DNA of 64,000 bases from Prevotella sp. (GCA_016285055.1 JAEEPZ010000005.1:19499-83498), one strand, 5' to 3'; shown: positions 1-9,443, counted from the stretch's first letter. The notes: generated by a model not told the origin, from the letters alone. Translations and numbers: made by a program.

Positions 1-149
1 CTGATAATAATTGAGACAGAACATGATAGCAAAGGCATCCATCAGCTACATGCGGATAATCATAATTTTCTAAGTCCGCTTAGCGGAACAAACTGATCGA
101 CTTCACGACGTAACCATGTCTAATTCCATCCGTACGATAATTACGGTTA
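1..149. other. Left edge, no convincing gene
   Basis: Reading frame 1 on the plus strand is open for about 30 codons from the edge before a TGA near 95. A short minus-strand frame also runs off the edge. Both are too short to judge. The stretch 72-114 is a dispersed repeat listed separately. Confidence 0.4.
72..114 (+). repeat. Dispersed intergenic repeat, copy 1
   Basis: This 43-base stretch begins AAGTCCGCTTAGCGGAAC and ends CGACGTAAC. It closely matches the reverse complement of 19300-19342 and, more loosely, the plus strand at 19815-19856. The first half contains a small palindrome (CCGCTtAGCGG). No coding capacity is apparent. Confidence 0.55.
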
Positions 150-203
150 CTAAAAAATGCAATGAGAGTGAAACGGCTTTAGGCCGCTCCACTCTCATTG
201 CAT
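150..203 (-). terminator. Rho-independent terminator of the DUF4301 gene
   Basis: A 14-bp perfect stem (157-170 with 190-203) is followed, in the minus direction, by a run of T (plus-strand A run at 151-156). It lies about 65 bases beyond the stop of the minus-strand gene at 270, as expected for its transcription terminator. Confidence 0.75.
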
Positions 204-269
204 GACGAAGTGAGACGTTACGATGTTACGCTAAGACTCGTTTTTCTGCACTTTTTCCTATGCAGCAGA

Positions 270-1772
270 CTACTGATGCTGATCGCGCAGCAGGTCGTTG
301 ACGGTCTTCACGGGATTGAATGTGCCAAGGGGCACCTCGACGAACACCGTGTTCCAGTCGCTCATGGCACCGTTCCACAGACCGGGCAGCTCCAGTGCCT
401 TCAGCTCCTTGCCGCCTTTCGACTTGCTGGAGATGAAGCCGGTGCTCTTGTCCACATAGTCGGGCAGATTGAACGGCTGGCCCTTGTAGTCCTTCACGGC
501 GCACACCAGGTCAACGGGATTGAAGTGGGTGCCCTGCGTGAACATCTTCATATAGGCCTCGTTTTTGGTGTCTATCTGCGAGCTCTCCAGAATCTGCAGA
601 CTGACGGTGCCGTCCTGGTTGTAGGTGAGGAACGGGCCGCCGCCAGGCTCGCCCACATTCTTCACCACGCCGCAGACGCGCATGGGGCGGTTCAGCTTGC
701 GGCGCAGGTAGTCGGCGTCCACCTTGTTGTCCTTCGGCTGGCAGCACAGCTCCTTCTCCACGAAGGCGGCCATCTCTTGCAGCTCGGCCTCGGTGGCTCC
801 CTTGTCCAAGAGTTCCAGATAGGCGAAGGCCTTCTTCTGCAGGCTGACCAGCACACCGGCGATGACCTGCTTCCATTCCACGGTCTCGGGCTTCAGGCGG
901 TCGGGTACGACGTTGTCGATATTCTTGATGAAGATGACGTCGGCCTCAATCTCGTTGAGGTTCTCGATGAGTGCGCCGTGGCCACCCGGGCGGAACAGCA
1001 TCGAGCCGTCGGCCTCGCGGAAGGGTGTGTTGTCAGGATTGGTGGCGATGGTGTCGGTACTGGGTTTCTGCTCGGAGAAGGTGATGTCGTACTTCACGCC
1101 ATACTTCTGTGCGAAGCCGTCGGCCTTCTCGGCAACTTTCTGCTTGAAGAACTCCATGTGCTCGTGGCTCACGGTGAAATGCACGTGCGACTCGCCGTTG
1201 CTGGCAGCATAGAGTGCACCCTCCACCAGATGCTCCTCCATCGGTGTGCGTGGTCCCTCGGGATACTTGTGGAAGAGCAGCATGCCCTTGGGCAGCTGGC
1301 CGTAGTTCAGTCCTTCCTTCTTCAGCATGTTGGCAGCCACGGCCTTGTAGTTGCCCTCAGCCATCAGGGCCTTAATGCCCTTGCCCTCGTTCTTCTGGCA
1401 GACAGCGTCGAGTGCGTCGTAGAAGGCGAACTTCTCTATCTCGCCGAAGAATTTCTTCTCGAAGTCGGTGGTGGGCACGTCGTAGTCGGCATCGACGAAG
1501 GCAAACATATTCTTGAACATGCGGCTGGCAGCACCTGAGGCGGGTACGAACTTCACCACGCCGTGGCCTTCTGCCTTGTACTGCTCCCATGCCTCGACGT
1601 ATGTCTTGCGCTCCTCGGCCGTAGGGGCAACGATGCCGTTGCCAACGGCTGCGGCAGCCTCAAGGCGCAGGAAGGGGAAGCCTGTGGCGACTTGTTGCAA
1701 CTGGGTTTCAATCTGCGCTGCGCTGATGCCACGCTGGGCTATCTGCTGCAGGTCTTTCTCTGATAAAATCAT
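270..1772 (-). CDS. DUF4301 family protein
   Basis: A 500-residue soluble protein with no signal peptide or membrane segment. The whole sequence matches what I recall of the Bacteroidetes DUF4301 family, including the N-terminal 'FVPASGAASRMFK' motif near residues 77-89 and 'RPGGHGALIENLN' near 261-273. Those glycine-rich motifs resemble nucleotide-binding sugar-phosphate uridylyltransferase-type sequences, but no function is established. It is a single-gene unit with its own promoter (1816-1847) and terminator (150-203). The ATG at 1772 is the natural start because it opens the conserved 'MILSEKDLQQIAQRG'. Confidence 0.85.
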   Translation of the reverse strand: MILSEKDLQQIAQRGISAAQIETQLQQVATGFPFLRLEAAAAVGNGIVAPTAEERKTYVEAWEQYKAEGHGVVKFVPASGAASRMFKNMFAFVDADYDVPTTDFEKKFFGEIEKFAFYDALDAVCQKNEGKGIKALMAEGNYKAVAANMLKKEGLNYGQLPKGMLLFHKYPEGPRTPMEEHLVEGALYAASNGESHVHFTVSHEHMEFFKQKVAEKADGFAQKYGVKYDITFSEQKPSTDTIATNPDNTPFREADGSMLFRPGGHGALIENLNEIEADVIFIKNIDNVVPDRLKPETVEWKQVIAGVLVSLQKKAFAYLELLDKGATEAELQEMAAFVEKELCCQPKDNKVDADYLRRKLNRPMRVCGVVKNVGEPGGGPFLTYNQDGTVSLQILESSQIDTKNEAYMKMFTQGTHFNPVDLVCAVKDYKGQPFNLPDYVDKSTGFISSKSKGGKELKALELPGLWNGAMSDWNTVFVEVPLGTFNPVKTVNDLLRDQHQ

Positions 1773-1815
1773 GGTCTTTTCTTTAGGTTAAATGAAATAA
1801 GGTTGTTATTGCTCG

Positions 1816-1847
1816 CAAAAATACGAAAAAAAACAATAACAGCCAAA
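1816..1847 (-). promoter_or_regulatory. Bacteroidetes promoter of the DUF4301 gene
   Basis: On the minus strand TTTG (1844-1847) is followed 20 bases later by TATTTTTG (1816-1823), matching the Bacteroidetes -33/-7 pattern. The -7 box lies about 45 bases upstream of the start codon. Confidence 0.6.
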
Positions 1848-1958
1848 CATTTGCCTCTTTTTTATCACGAAAAAGTTAGTGCACTCAGCAGAAGCCCCAT
1901 CCTGCAGGGAGGGATTACCTAAAAGGCGAATAAGGCGGGCATGCAAGGTAAAGCACGT

Positions 1959-2432
1959 CTACGATTGTGCAAGGTCAATGCTTTCTATTCTCAGCTTCAT
2001 CATACCTATCGGCACCTGGACTGCCACCACGTCGCCAACCTTCTTGCCAAGCAAGGCCTGGGCAATAGGCGACTTGATGGATATCTTCCCCTCACGCAGG
2101 TTGGCCTCATGCGGACTGACGACGGTATAGGACATCCGGGCATTGTTGTTCAGGTTGGTCATGCCGACCTTCGAGAGCAGCCCCACCTTCTCACTGCCAA
2201 GCCTTGACGTGTCGATGACCCGCGCAAATTCCAGCACACGCTGCTTGAAGCGGATGCGGCCAAGGAGCCGCGCCTGCTCACGCTTGGCGGCATGATACTC
2301 GAAATTCTCGCTGAGGTCGCCCTTGTCACGGGCCTCGGCAATGGCTTCCCTCACTTTGGGCAGTTCAACACTCTCCAACTCATGCAACTCGGCCACGAGC
2401 TTGTCGTAGCCTTCCTGAGACATGTATTCCAT
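1959..2432 (-). CDS. greA: Transcription elongation factor GreA
   Basis: GreA binds the secondary channel of RNA polymerase and stimulates cleavage of backtracked transcripts. The 157-residue product has the usual length and plan: an N-terminal coiled-coil hairpin (about residues 1-75) whose tip carries 'DKGDLSENFEYHAAK' with the acidic pair needed for cleavage, then a C-terminal FKBP-like domain with 'ISIKSPIAQALLGKKVGD'. The ATG at 2432 is preferred over a TTG at 2438 because it gives the usual 'MEYMSQEGY' start. The gene is monocistronic, divergent from the efflux operon. Confidence 0.95.
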   Translation of the reverse strand: MEYMSQEGYDKLVAELHELESVELPKVREAIAEARDKGDLSENFEYHAAKREQARLLGRIRFKQRVLEFARVIDTSRLGSEKVGLLSKVGMTNLNNNARMSYTVVSPHEANLREGKISIKSPIAQALLGKKVGDVVAVQVPIGMMKLRIESIDLAQS

Positions 2433-2476
2433 TTTCAAACAAGGCGCTAACCTTTAATTGTTACTAAATTTGCGGG

Positions 2477-2484
2477 CAAAGATA
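2477..2484 (-). promoter_or_regulatory. Possible -7 box of greA
   Basis: TATCTTTG on the minus strand matches TAnnTTTG and sits 45 bases before the greA start. I did not find a convincing -33 box at the usual distance. Confidence 0.4.
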
Positions 2485-2506
2485 CGAAGAATTGCTAAAT
2501 AATTGG

Positions 2507-2514
2507 TAAATTTG
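2507..2514 (+). promoter_or_regulatory. Possible -7 box of the RND efflux operon
   Basis: TAAATTTG lies 33 bases upstream of the start at 2548 and matches TAnnTTTG. No clear -33 element was seen, so this rests on the -7 box alone. Confidence 0.4.
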
Positions 2515-2547
2515 TAGCCACATTTTAAGGAACCCAACAAAAAAACT

Positions 2548-3648
2548 ATGATTATGAGGCAAACACAGTCTTTCATCGCCTTTCTGATAGTTGTCTTACT
2601 TATCATGTCGTGCAGCGCGGAGAAGGAGAAGGCCAAGGAATCGGCCCAGTATCAGACGACGGTGGTTGGCAGGAAAGACATGACGCTGGAACGTCAGTAC
2701 AGTGCTCGAATGACGGGACGACAGATTGTGGAAATCAGGCCACAGGTGTCGGGGTGCATCACGCGCATCCTGACAGGTGAGGGGGAGAAGGTGGGCAACG
2801 GTCAGACGCTGTTCATCATTGACCAAGTGCCCTACCGCGCAGCGCTGGAGGTGGCCGTTGCTGCCAGGAAGAGCGCCGAGGCACGGTTGGCGACAGCCCG
2901 GATGAACTATGAGAACGAGATGCTGCTGCAAGAGGGCAAGGTGGTGAGCGACGTGTCGGTAGAGACCACACGCAATGCCTTGCTGGAAGCCGAGGCGGCA
3001 CTGGCACAGGCCAAGGCACAGGAGGTGAACGCCCGCAACAACCTGAGCTACACCGAGGTGAAGAGCCCCGTCAGCGGCGTGGCCTCCATGATTCCCTGGC
3101 ATGTGGGCTCGCTCGTCAGCAGCAGCATCAGCGAGCCACTGGTCACCGTAGCCGACGACTCCGAGATATACGTCTACTTCAGCATCAGCGAGAACCAGAT
3201 GCTTGACCTCATCGAGCAGTATAGCTCCACTGCCGACTTCATCAGCAAGGCCCCCGCCGTGAGCCTGCGCCTGAACAACGGGCAGGAGTATGACCAGAAG
3301 GGGCGCATCAGTGCTGTCAGCGGTACGGTAGATGCGCAGACGGGAGCCGTCACGCTGCGTGCCACATTTCCCAACCCCAACCATTTGCTGCATAACGGCG
3401 GCAGCGCCACGGTGGTCGTGCCGACACACCGCACAGACTGCATCGTCATCCCGCAGGAGGCCACCTATGAGTTGCAGAACCGCATGTTCGTTTATCGTGT
3501 GGTCGACGGCAAGACGAAGGCGACAGCCGTTACGCTGTTTCCTCAGAACAACGGCAAGGAATACATCGTGGAGGAAGGGCTCCAGGTCGGCGACACCATC
3601 ATAGCCGAAGGCGCCGGACTGCTGAAGGAAGGGATAGAAATCAAGTAA
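2548..3648 (+). CDS. RND efflux periplasmic adaptor lipoprotein (AcrA/MexA type)
   Basis: A 366-residue membrane-fusion protein that would bridge the inner-membrane pump encoded next to it and an outer-membrane channel. The N-terminus is a lipoprotein signal ending 'LLIMSC' with the modified cysteine at residue 22. It then shows the split lipoyl half-motifs (about residues 60-90 and 170-185), a helical hairpin rich in Ala and Glu between them (about 95-165), and a beta-barrel domain. The stop is 3 bases before the pump gene, so the two are co-transcribed. A start at the second methionine (2554) is also possible. Confidence 0.9.
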   Translation: MIMRQTQSFIAFLIVVLLIMSCSAEKEKAKESAQYQTTVVGRKDMTLERQYSARMTGRQIVEIRPQVSGCITRILTGEGEKVGNGQTLFIIDQVPYRAALEVAVAARKSAEARLATARMNYENEMLLQEGKVVSDVSVETTRNALLEAEAALAQAKAQEVNARNNLSYTEVKSPVSGVASMIPWHVGSLVSSSISEPLVTVADDSEIYVYFSISENQMLDLIEQYSSTADFISKAPAVSLRLNNGQEYDQKGRISAVSGTVDAQTGAVTLRATFPNPNHLLHNGGSATVVVPTHRTDCIVIPQEATYELQNRMFVYRVVDGKTKATAVTLFPQNNGKEYIVEEGLQVGDTIIAEGAGLLKEGIEIK

Positions 3649-3651
3649 GCC

Positions 3652-6600
3652 ATGAACGTAAGAACTTTCATCAACCGCCCCATACTCTCAGGCGTCATTT
3701 CAGTGGTGATGGTCTTGGTGGGCATCATCGGCCTGAGCCAGCTGGCGCTGGAGCAGTTTCCTGAGATAGCTCCGCCAACCGTCAGAATCATGGCTTCTTA
3801 CACCGGCGCCAATGCCGAGACGGTGCAGAAAAGCGTCATCGTACCCTTGGAAGAGGCCATCAACGGTGTGGAGGGCATGATGTACATGACCTCGTCGGCC
3901 TCCAACAACGGCACAGCGTCCATCGGCATCTTCTTCCGCCAAGGCACCGACCCGAACATGGCGATGGTGAACGTACAGAACCGCGCCGCCACCGTGCAGG
4001 GCCGACTGCCGAGTGACGTGGTGAAGAGCGGACTCACCGTGAGGAAGCGACAGACCAGCAACATCAAGCAGATAGCCGTCTACAGCCCCGACAGCACCTT
4101 CGACCGCTCATTCCTGGCCAACTATACGAAAATCAACATCGAGCCGCGCCTGAGCCGCATACCCGGCGTGGGCGAAGTGAACGTGATGGGCGCCGACTAC
4201 TCTATGCGCATCTGGCTCGACCCGCTGAAGATGGCACGCTACGGTCTGACGCCTTCCGACGTGACGCAGGTGCTCAACGAGCAGAATGTGGAGGTGGCCA
4301 CGGGTACACTGGGCGCCGAGAGCCAGAACACGTTCCAGTATGTGCTGAAGTACCGCGGACGCTACGAGGAGGAGAAGGAGTACGAGAACCTCGTCATTCG
4401 CTCGCTGCCCGACGGCGACGTGCTGCGCATCGGCGACATAGCCCGCGTGGAGCTGGGCTCGCAGAACTATAACATCATCGGCGAGACCAACGGCAGCCCC
4501 GGCATCAACATCTCCATCAACCAGGTGGCCGGCTCTAACGCCAACGAGATCATCAAGCAGATTGACGCTGAGGTGGAAGAGATACGCCAATCGTTGCCGC
4601 CGGGCATCGTCATCGAGGATCTTGAATCGAAGAAGGATTTCCTCGACGCCTCCATCGCCAGCGTGGTTGAGACACTCCTCGAGGCCCTGCTGCTGGTCAT
4701 CCTCATCGTATGGCTGTTCCTTGGCAGCTGGCGTGCCACCATCATCCCCACCATTGCCATCGTCGTCTCGCTCATCGCTACGCTGGCCGTCATCTACGCC
4801 ATCGGCTTCTCGCTCAACATGCTCACGCTCTTCGCCCTCGTGCTGGTCATCGGCACCGTGGTCGATGATGCCATCGTGGTGGTAGAGGCGGTGCAGGCGA
4901 GGCTGGAGGCCAAATCTGCTGCTCCCGAGAAGACGGACGTAGACTCAGGTACTGAAACCAACGTGCCGACCTCGAAGGGCGAGAAGGGGGCCGTGGAAGA
5001 GGCCATGCACAACATTACCTCCGCGCTCATCACCACCACCCTCGTCTTCATGGCTGTCTTCGTGCCCGTCTGTTTCATCGGCGGCGTCACCGGCACCTTT
5101 TATACGCAGTTCGGCCTGACGATGGCCATCGCTGTAGCCATCTCGCTGTTCAACGCCCTGACGCTCTCGCCGGCACTGAGTGCCATCATCATGCGCGACT
5201 CGAAGCTGAACCGCTTCCAGGCTGGCTTCAACCGATACTTCACGGCGCTCTCCGCCCGATACAGGCATGCCGTCGGAGGCTTCACCCGTCACAAAAAGAT
5301 AGCCGCTGTCCTCGTCGTCCTCGCCATCGCCGTCCTCGGCTGGATGATGAAAACCACCCGCACCGGCCTTGTGCCCAATGAGGACATGGGCACCGTGTTC
5401 ATCAATGTACAGGCATCGCCGGGCAGCAGTCTGCAGCAGACATACGGCATCCTGAAGGAGGTGGAACAGCGCATCAAGGACTTGCCACAGCTGCGCATCT
5501 ACTCGCTCATTGCCGGCAACAGCAACAGCTTCGAGCAGTCATCGTCGAATGGCAACTTCACGCTGAAACTGAAGAAATGGGACGAGCGCAAGGGCAAAGG
5601 CGACGACGTGCAGAGCGTGGTGGACGAGATATACCGCCGCACCGCCGACATTGCCAACGCCAAGATTCAGGTCAACACGCAGAACATGCTGCCGGGCTTC
5701 GGCCGCATCAACGGCTTCGAGCTGCATGTACAGGACAAGCACGGCGGCACCATCGCTGAGCTGTTCGACTACACCAACCGCCTCATAGCGGCCCTCAACG
5801 AGCGCCCGGAGATAGGCCGTGCCTACACCAACTTCTCGCTGAAGTACCCGCAGTATCGCGTCGAGGTGGATGCCGCCCTGTGCAAGCGCCGTGGCGTGTC
5901 GCCCAGCGATGTCCTGTCAGCCCTGAGCGGATACGTCGGCGGCACCTACGCCTCCAACTTCGTGCGCTTCACCAAGCTCTACCGTGTCATGGTGCAGGCA
6001 TCGCCCGAATATCGCCTTGACACAGAGTCGCTGAACCACATCTTCGTGCGCAACGCGTCGGGCGAGATGTCGCCTATCGGCCAGTATCTCACGCTGACAC
6101 GCGTCTATGGCTCGGAGACGCTCTCACGCTTCAACCTCTTCCCCAGCATCATGGTTGGAGGCACTGCTGCCGAGGGCTTCAGCAGCGGGCAGGCCATCGA
6201 TGCCATCCGTGAGGTGGCTGCCGCAGTGCTGCCCGAGGGCTATGGCTATGAGTTTGGCGGCATGACGCGCGAAGAGGCCTCGGCACAGAACACCACTGCC
6301 CTCGTCTTCATCCTCTGCATCATCTTCATCTATCTCATCCTCTGTGCCCTCTACGAGAGTCTGCTCATCCCGCTGGCAGTCATCCTCAGCGTGCCCTTCG
6401 GCCTGGCTGGCTCGTTCCTCTTCGCCAGTCTCTGGGGGCTGGAAAACAACATCTACATGCAGACGGGTCTCATCATGCTCATTGGATTGCTGTCGAAGAC
6501 CGCCATTCTTCTGACCGAATATGCGACCACACGCCACCGTCAGGGCATGGGCATCATAGAGGCCGCTCTCGATGCCGCAGCCGTACGTCTGCGCCCCATC

Positions 6601-6792
6601 CTGATGACATCGCTCACGATGGTCTTCGGCCTCCTGCCCCTGGCGCTCGCCACCGGCGTCGGCGCTAACGGCAACCACTCGCTCGGAGTAGGCACTATCG
6701 GAGGCATGGTCATAGGAACCATTGCGCTCCTCTTCATCGTGCCCGTCCTCTATATCATCTTCCAAAGCATTGAGGACAGGCTGAAACGTTGA
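3652..6792 (+). CDS. RND multidrug efflux permease (AcrB/HAE1 type)
   Basis: A 1046-residue proton-driven inner-membrane transporter of normal family length, with 12 predicted transmembrane segments in two homologous halves. Proton-relay residues are visible: the Asp pair D405-D406 in 'VVDDAIVVVE' (TM4) and K949 in 'LLSKTAILLTEYA' (TM10). The loop after TM4 carries an extra hydrophilic stretch of roughly 20-25 residues rich in Asp, Glu, Ser and Lys (about residues 418-446), longer than in AcrB. No TolC-like channel gene follows; the next gene is on the opposite strand, so the outer-membrane partner must lie elsewhere. Substrate cannot be told from sequence. Confidence 0.93.
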   Translation: MNVRTFINRPILSGVISVVMVLVGIIGLSQLALEQFPEIAPPTVRIMASYTGANAETVQKSVIVPLEEAINGVEGMMYMTSSASNNGTASIGIFFRQGTDPNMAMVNVQNRAATVQGRLPSDVVKSGLTVRKRQTSNIKQIAVYSPDSTFDRSFLANYTKINIEPRLSRIPGVGEVNVMGADYSMRIWLDPLKMARYGLTPSDVTQVLNEQNVEVATGTLGAESQNTFQYVLKYRGRYEEEKEYENLVIRSLPDGDVLRIGDIARVELGSQNYNIIGETNGSPGINISINQVAGSNANEIIKQIDAEVEEIRQSLPPGIVIEDLESKKDFLDASIASVVETLLEALLLVILIVWLFLGSWRATIIPTIAIVVSLIATLAVIYAIGFSLNMLTLFALVLVIGTVVDDAIVVVEAVQARLEAKSAAPEKTDVDSGTETNVPTSKGEKGAVEEAMHNITSALITTTLVFMAVFVPVCFIGGVTGTFYTQFGLTMAIAVAISLFNALTLSPALSAIIMRDSKLNRFQAGFNRYFTALSARYRHAVGGFTRHKKIAAVLVVLAIAVLGWMMKTTRTGLVPNEDMGTVFINVQASPGSSLQQTYGILKEVEQRIKDLPQLRIYSLIAGNSNSFEQSSSNGNFTLKLKKWDERKGKGDDVQSVVDEIYRRTADIANAKIQVNTQNMLPGFGRINGFELHVQDKHGGTIAELFDYTNRLIAALNERPEIGRAYTNFSLKYPQYRVEVDAALCKRRGVSPSDVLSALSGYVGGTYASNFVRFTKLYRVMVQASPEYRLDTESLNHIFVRNASGEMSPIGQYLTLTRVYGSETLSRFNLFPSIMVGGTAAEGFSSGQAIDAIREVAAAVLPEGYGYEFGGMTREEASAQNTTALVFILCIIFIYLILCALYESLLIPLAVILSVPFGLAGSFLFASLWGLENNIYMQTGLIMLIGLLSKTAILLTEYATTRHRQGMGIIEAALDAAAVRLRPILMTSLTMVFGLLPLALATGVGANGNHSLGVGTIGGMVIGTIALLFIVPVLYIIFQSIEDRLKR

Positions 6793-6839
6793 GTAAAGGA
6801 GAGAAAGGCAGCCTTGGCCCTTCCTGTTGTACCTGTTTT

Positions 6840-7856
6840 CTACAAGTCTGAGAAGCGGCGGCGGCCTTTCACATAGTATTGCCAGAGCAGGGAGAAACGT
6901 CGCTGCTCTGGTATTTCTTTTGCTACACGGCTGTCCTGAATGTGGCGGCGGTCGGCCTCGAAGTCCTTGCGCCAACGCTTGTAGGCGCGGCGTGCACGGT
7001 ACACGGCCTTGAAGTCGCCCATGTTGCGCTTCAGCAGCAGCATCTCCCAGGCTGCCAAGTAATCGAGCCACCAGCGGCGACGCATGACGACAGAAAGTTC
7101 ATCGTCGGAGAGGCACTTGTAGAGCATTGTCAGATTGTTGCGGAAATTGAGGAATGTCTTCATCGGATTCGACTTCGGCAGCGTGCCGCCGCCCACATGA
7201 TAGACCACGCTCTCAGGCAGACAGAAAATCTTGTATCCCAGGAGGCGCATACGCCAGCAGAGGTCTATCTCCTCGCAGTGTGCAAAGAAGCGCCCGTCCA
7301 GGCCTCCCACATTATTATATATACGCGCGCGCACGAAGAGGGCGGCACCTGTGGCCCAAAGCACCTCGGCCGGCATGTCATACTGGCCGTTGTCAAGCTC
7401 TATGGTCTCGAAGATGCGGCCGCGACAGAAGGGATAGCCGAAGCGGTCGAGGAAGCCCCCGCAGGCACCGGCATATTCAAAGGCATCGCGGTTGAAGATG
7501 CTGAGCAGCTTGGGCTGGCACGCCGCCACCTCGGGATGAGCGTCCATGAACTCGATGAGCGGCGTCAGCCAGTGGTGCGTCACCTCGATGTCGCTGTTCA
7601 GCAGCAGGTAGTATTCGGCGCCAATCTGCGCCAAGGCTTTGTTGTAACCGTCGGCAAAGCCCCAGTTCTTGTCAAAGAGGATGAGCTTCACCTCGGGATA
7701 ATGCTCACGCAACAGCTCCAGGGAGTCGTCGGTGGAGGCGTTGTCGGCCACATAGACGGTGGCTTCTTCGCGCGAATACTGCAGCACGCTGGGCAGATAC
7801 TGGCGCAACATGGCGGCACCGTTCCAGTTTAATATGACTATAGCTACTTTTTCCAT
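6840..7856 (-). CDS. Family 2 glycosyltransferase
   Basis: A 338-residue GT-A fold enzyme likely to move a sugar from a nucleotide donor to a lipid-linked or surface glycan. The N-terminus reads 'VAIVILNWNG', followed by 'VADNASTD' and the metal-site-like 'LLLNSDIEV' near residue 88, then 'ATGAALFVRA' and 'FFAHCEEIDLCWR', all typical of rhamnosyltransferase-like GT2 enzymes. The C-terminal 100 residues are basic and may be membrane-associated. The start at 7856 gives the canonical 'MEKVAIVILN'; an upstream in-frame start would overlap mtaB. It lies 31 bases downstream of mtaB and probably shares its transcript. Confidence 0.88.
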   Translation of the reverse strand: MEKVAIVILNWNGAAMLRQYLPSVLQYSREEATVYVADNASTDDSLELLREHYPEVKLILFDKNWGFADGYNKALAQIGAEYYLLLNSDIEVTHHWLTPLIEFMDAHPEVAACQPKLLSIFNRDAFEYAGACGGFLDRFGYPFCRGRIFETIELDNGQYDMPAEVLWATGAALFVRARIYNNVGGLDGRFFAHCEEIDLCWRMRLLGYKIFCLPESVVYHVGGGTLPKSNPMKTFLNFRNNLTMLYKCLSDDELSVVMRRRWWLDYLAAWEMLLLKRNMGDFKAVYRARRAYKRWRKDFEADRRHIQDSRVAKEIPEQRRFSLLWQYYVKGRRRFSDL

Positions 7857-7887
7857 GATGAGTTGATTGGCAGTAAAACAGTCTTCG

Positions 7888-9231
7888 CTACACATTCTCT
7901 ATTTTCAGTGCTGTCTTGTCATGGTTGAATCCGCCCAGCTTGACAAGCACCAACTGGTTGTCAAGCTCAGGACGGGCATCTTGCGGCGACAGCTCCACAC
8001 GGATATAGTTGCGGGTGAAGCCGTGCATGGCGCGGCCTCGGGTGGCTTTCTCCATCAGCACCTCAGCCTGTTGACCGATGTGTGCAGCATAGAAGGCGGC
8101 GGTCTTCTCTTCCGAGAGATCCAGCAGGCGCTTGCTGCGCTGTTTCTTCTCGGCTTCGCTCACCACGTAGGGAATCTTCAGCGCTGCCGTGCCGGGACGC
8201 TCGCTGTAAGGGAAGACATGCAGCTGCGTGACGGGCAGACCGTCGAGCAGGGCATAGGTCTGCTCGAAGCACTCAGGTGTCTCGCCGCGACAGCCCACCA
8301 TTACGTCGACGCCGATGAACGCGTCGGGCATCAGTTCCTTGATGCGATGAATCTTGTCGGCAAAGAGCTGGCTGTCGTAGTGGCGGTGCATCAGCTTCAG
8401 TACGTCGTCGCTGCCGCTCTGCAAAGGAATATGAAAGTGGGGCATGAAGGCGCGGCTCTTGTTGGCACACCATTCTATCAGCTCGTCGCTCAGCAGGTCG
8501 GGCTCCAGACTGCTGATGCGGTAGCGCTGTACGCCCTCCACCTCGTCCAACGCTTTCACCAAGTCGATGAAGCGCTCGCCGGTGGTCTTGCCAAAGTCTC
8601 CGATGTTCACGCCTGTCAGCACGATTTCCTTGCCGCCTTCTGCCACAGCCTCCTTCGCCTGCTCCACCAGCGAGGCAATGGTGGGGTTGCGACTGAATCC
8701 GCGGGCAAAGGGAATGGTGCAGTAGGTGCAGAAGTAGTCGCAGCCGTCCTGCACCTTCAGGAAGAAACGGGTGCGGTTGCCGCGCGAACAGCTGGGTGCA
8801 AAGGTCGTGATGTCCTTGGTCTTCTCTGTGCGGACGACTTCAGCCTTTTGGGCCAAGCCACGATGCACAAAGCCATCGGCGAGAAAAGGTATCAGGCGGT
8901 CTTTTTCGTTAGAACCCAGCACAAGGTCGACGCCATCGATATGGCTCACGGCGTCTGCCTCCATCTGAGCATAACAGCCGGTCACCACCACGAAAGCGCC
9001 AGGATGCTGACGCACCAGGCGGTGGATGGCTTGCCGGCATTTGCGCGACGCCACCTCCGTCACCGTGCAAGTATTGACAAGGCAGATGTCGGCCTGCTCG
9101 CCACGCGATGCCGTCCTGACGCCCATCTGCTGCAGCAGGCGCCCGAAGGTGGACGTCTCAGAGAAATTAAGCTTGCAGCCCAAGGTGAAGTAGGCTGCTG
9201 TCTTGCCTTGAAGGGCTGATGTGTCTATCAT
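7888..9231 (-). CDS. mtaB: tRNA t6A37 methylthiotransferase MtaB
   Basis: MtaB is a radical-SAM enzyme that adds a methylthio group to t6A at tRNA position 37. The 447-residue protein has the three parts of the family: an N-terminal UPF0004 domain with cluster cysteines in 'TLGCKLNFSET', 'VNTCTVTEVA' and 'VTGCYAQ'; a radical-SAM core with C164, C168 and C171 in 'CDYFCTYC'; and a C-terminal TRAM-like region. The start at 9231 ('MIDTSALQGKTAAYF') is preferred over an upstream in-frame extension of 27 residues that runs through the AT-rich promoter region. Confidence 0.93.
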   Translation of the reverse strand: MIDTSALQGKTAAYFTLGCKLNFSETSTFGRLLQQMGVRTASRGEQADICLVNTCTVTEVASRKCRQAIHRLVRQHPGAFVVVTGCYAQMEADAVSHIDGVDLVLGSNEKDRLIPFLADGFVHRGLAQKAEVVRTEKTKDITTFAPSCSRGNRTRFFLKVQDGCDYFCTYCTIPFARGFSRNPTIASLVEQAKEAVAEGGKEIVLTGVNIGDFGKTTGERFIDLVKALDEVEGVQRYRISSLEPDLLSDELIEWCANKSRAFMPHFHIPLQSGSDDVLKLMHRHYDSQLFADKIHRIKELMPDAFIGVDVMVGCRGETPECFEQTYALLDGLPVTQLHVFPYSERPGTAALKIPYVVSEAEKKQRSKRLLDLSEEKTAAFYAAHIGQQAEVLMEKATRGRAMHGFTRNYIRVELSPQDARPELDNQLVLVKLGGFNHDKTALKIENV

Positions 9232-9266
9232 GATAATATATATATGAACGCGATTGTTTGCGCATA

Positions 9267-9274
9267 CAAAGGTA
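9267..9274 (-). promoter_or_regulatory. Possible -7 box of mtaB
   Basis: TACCTTTG on the minus strand, 35 bases before the chosen mtaB start, fits TAnnTTTG. The upstream -33 position shows no good match. Confidence 0.4.
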
Positions 9275-9443
9275 CTGCTTTTTATCTGAAAAAAGCTCAT
9301 TTTTCTGAACAAATATCAATTGGGTGTAATAATTGCAATATTTAACATTTCGGAAATGTTTGGTTTTTAGGCGTTTGCAAAAAAGTTACAAAAAGGGAGG
9401 AAAAATTTTCAAAAAAAATGATACGTCGTATTAAAAAAAGTCT

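Noticed and set aside
198..1538. Long plus-strand open frame of 446 codons opposite the DUF4301 gene
   Set aside because: Antisense shadow: its sequence is low-complexity Leu/His/Val-rich with no domain, while the minus strand encodes a recognisable family protein.
6124..7071. 315-codon minus-strand frame over the RND pump end
   Set aside because: It lies antisense to the well-conserved permease and has no recognisable domain.
7867..9219. 450-codon plus-strand frame opposite mtaB
   Set aside because: Antisense shadow of a clear radical-SAM gene.
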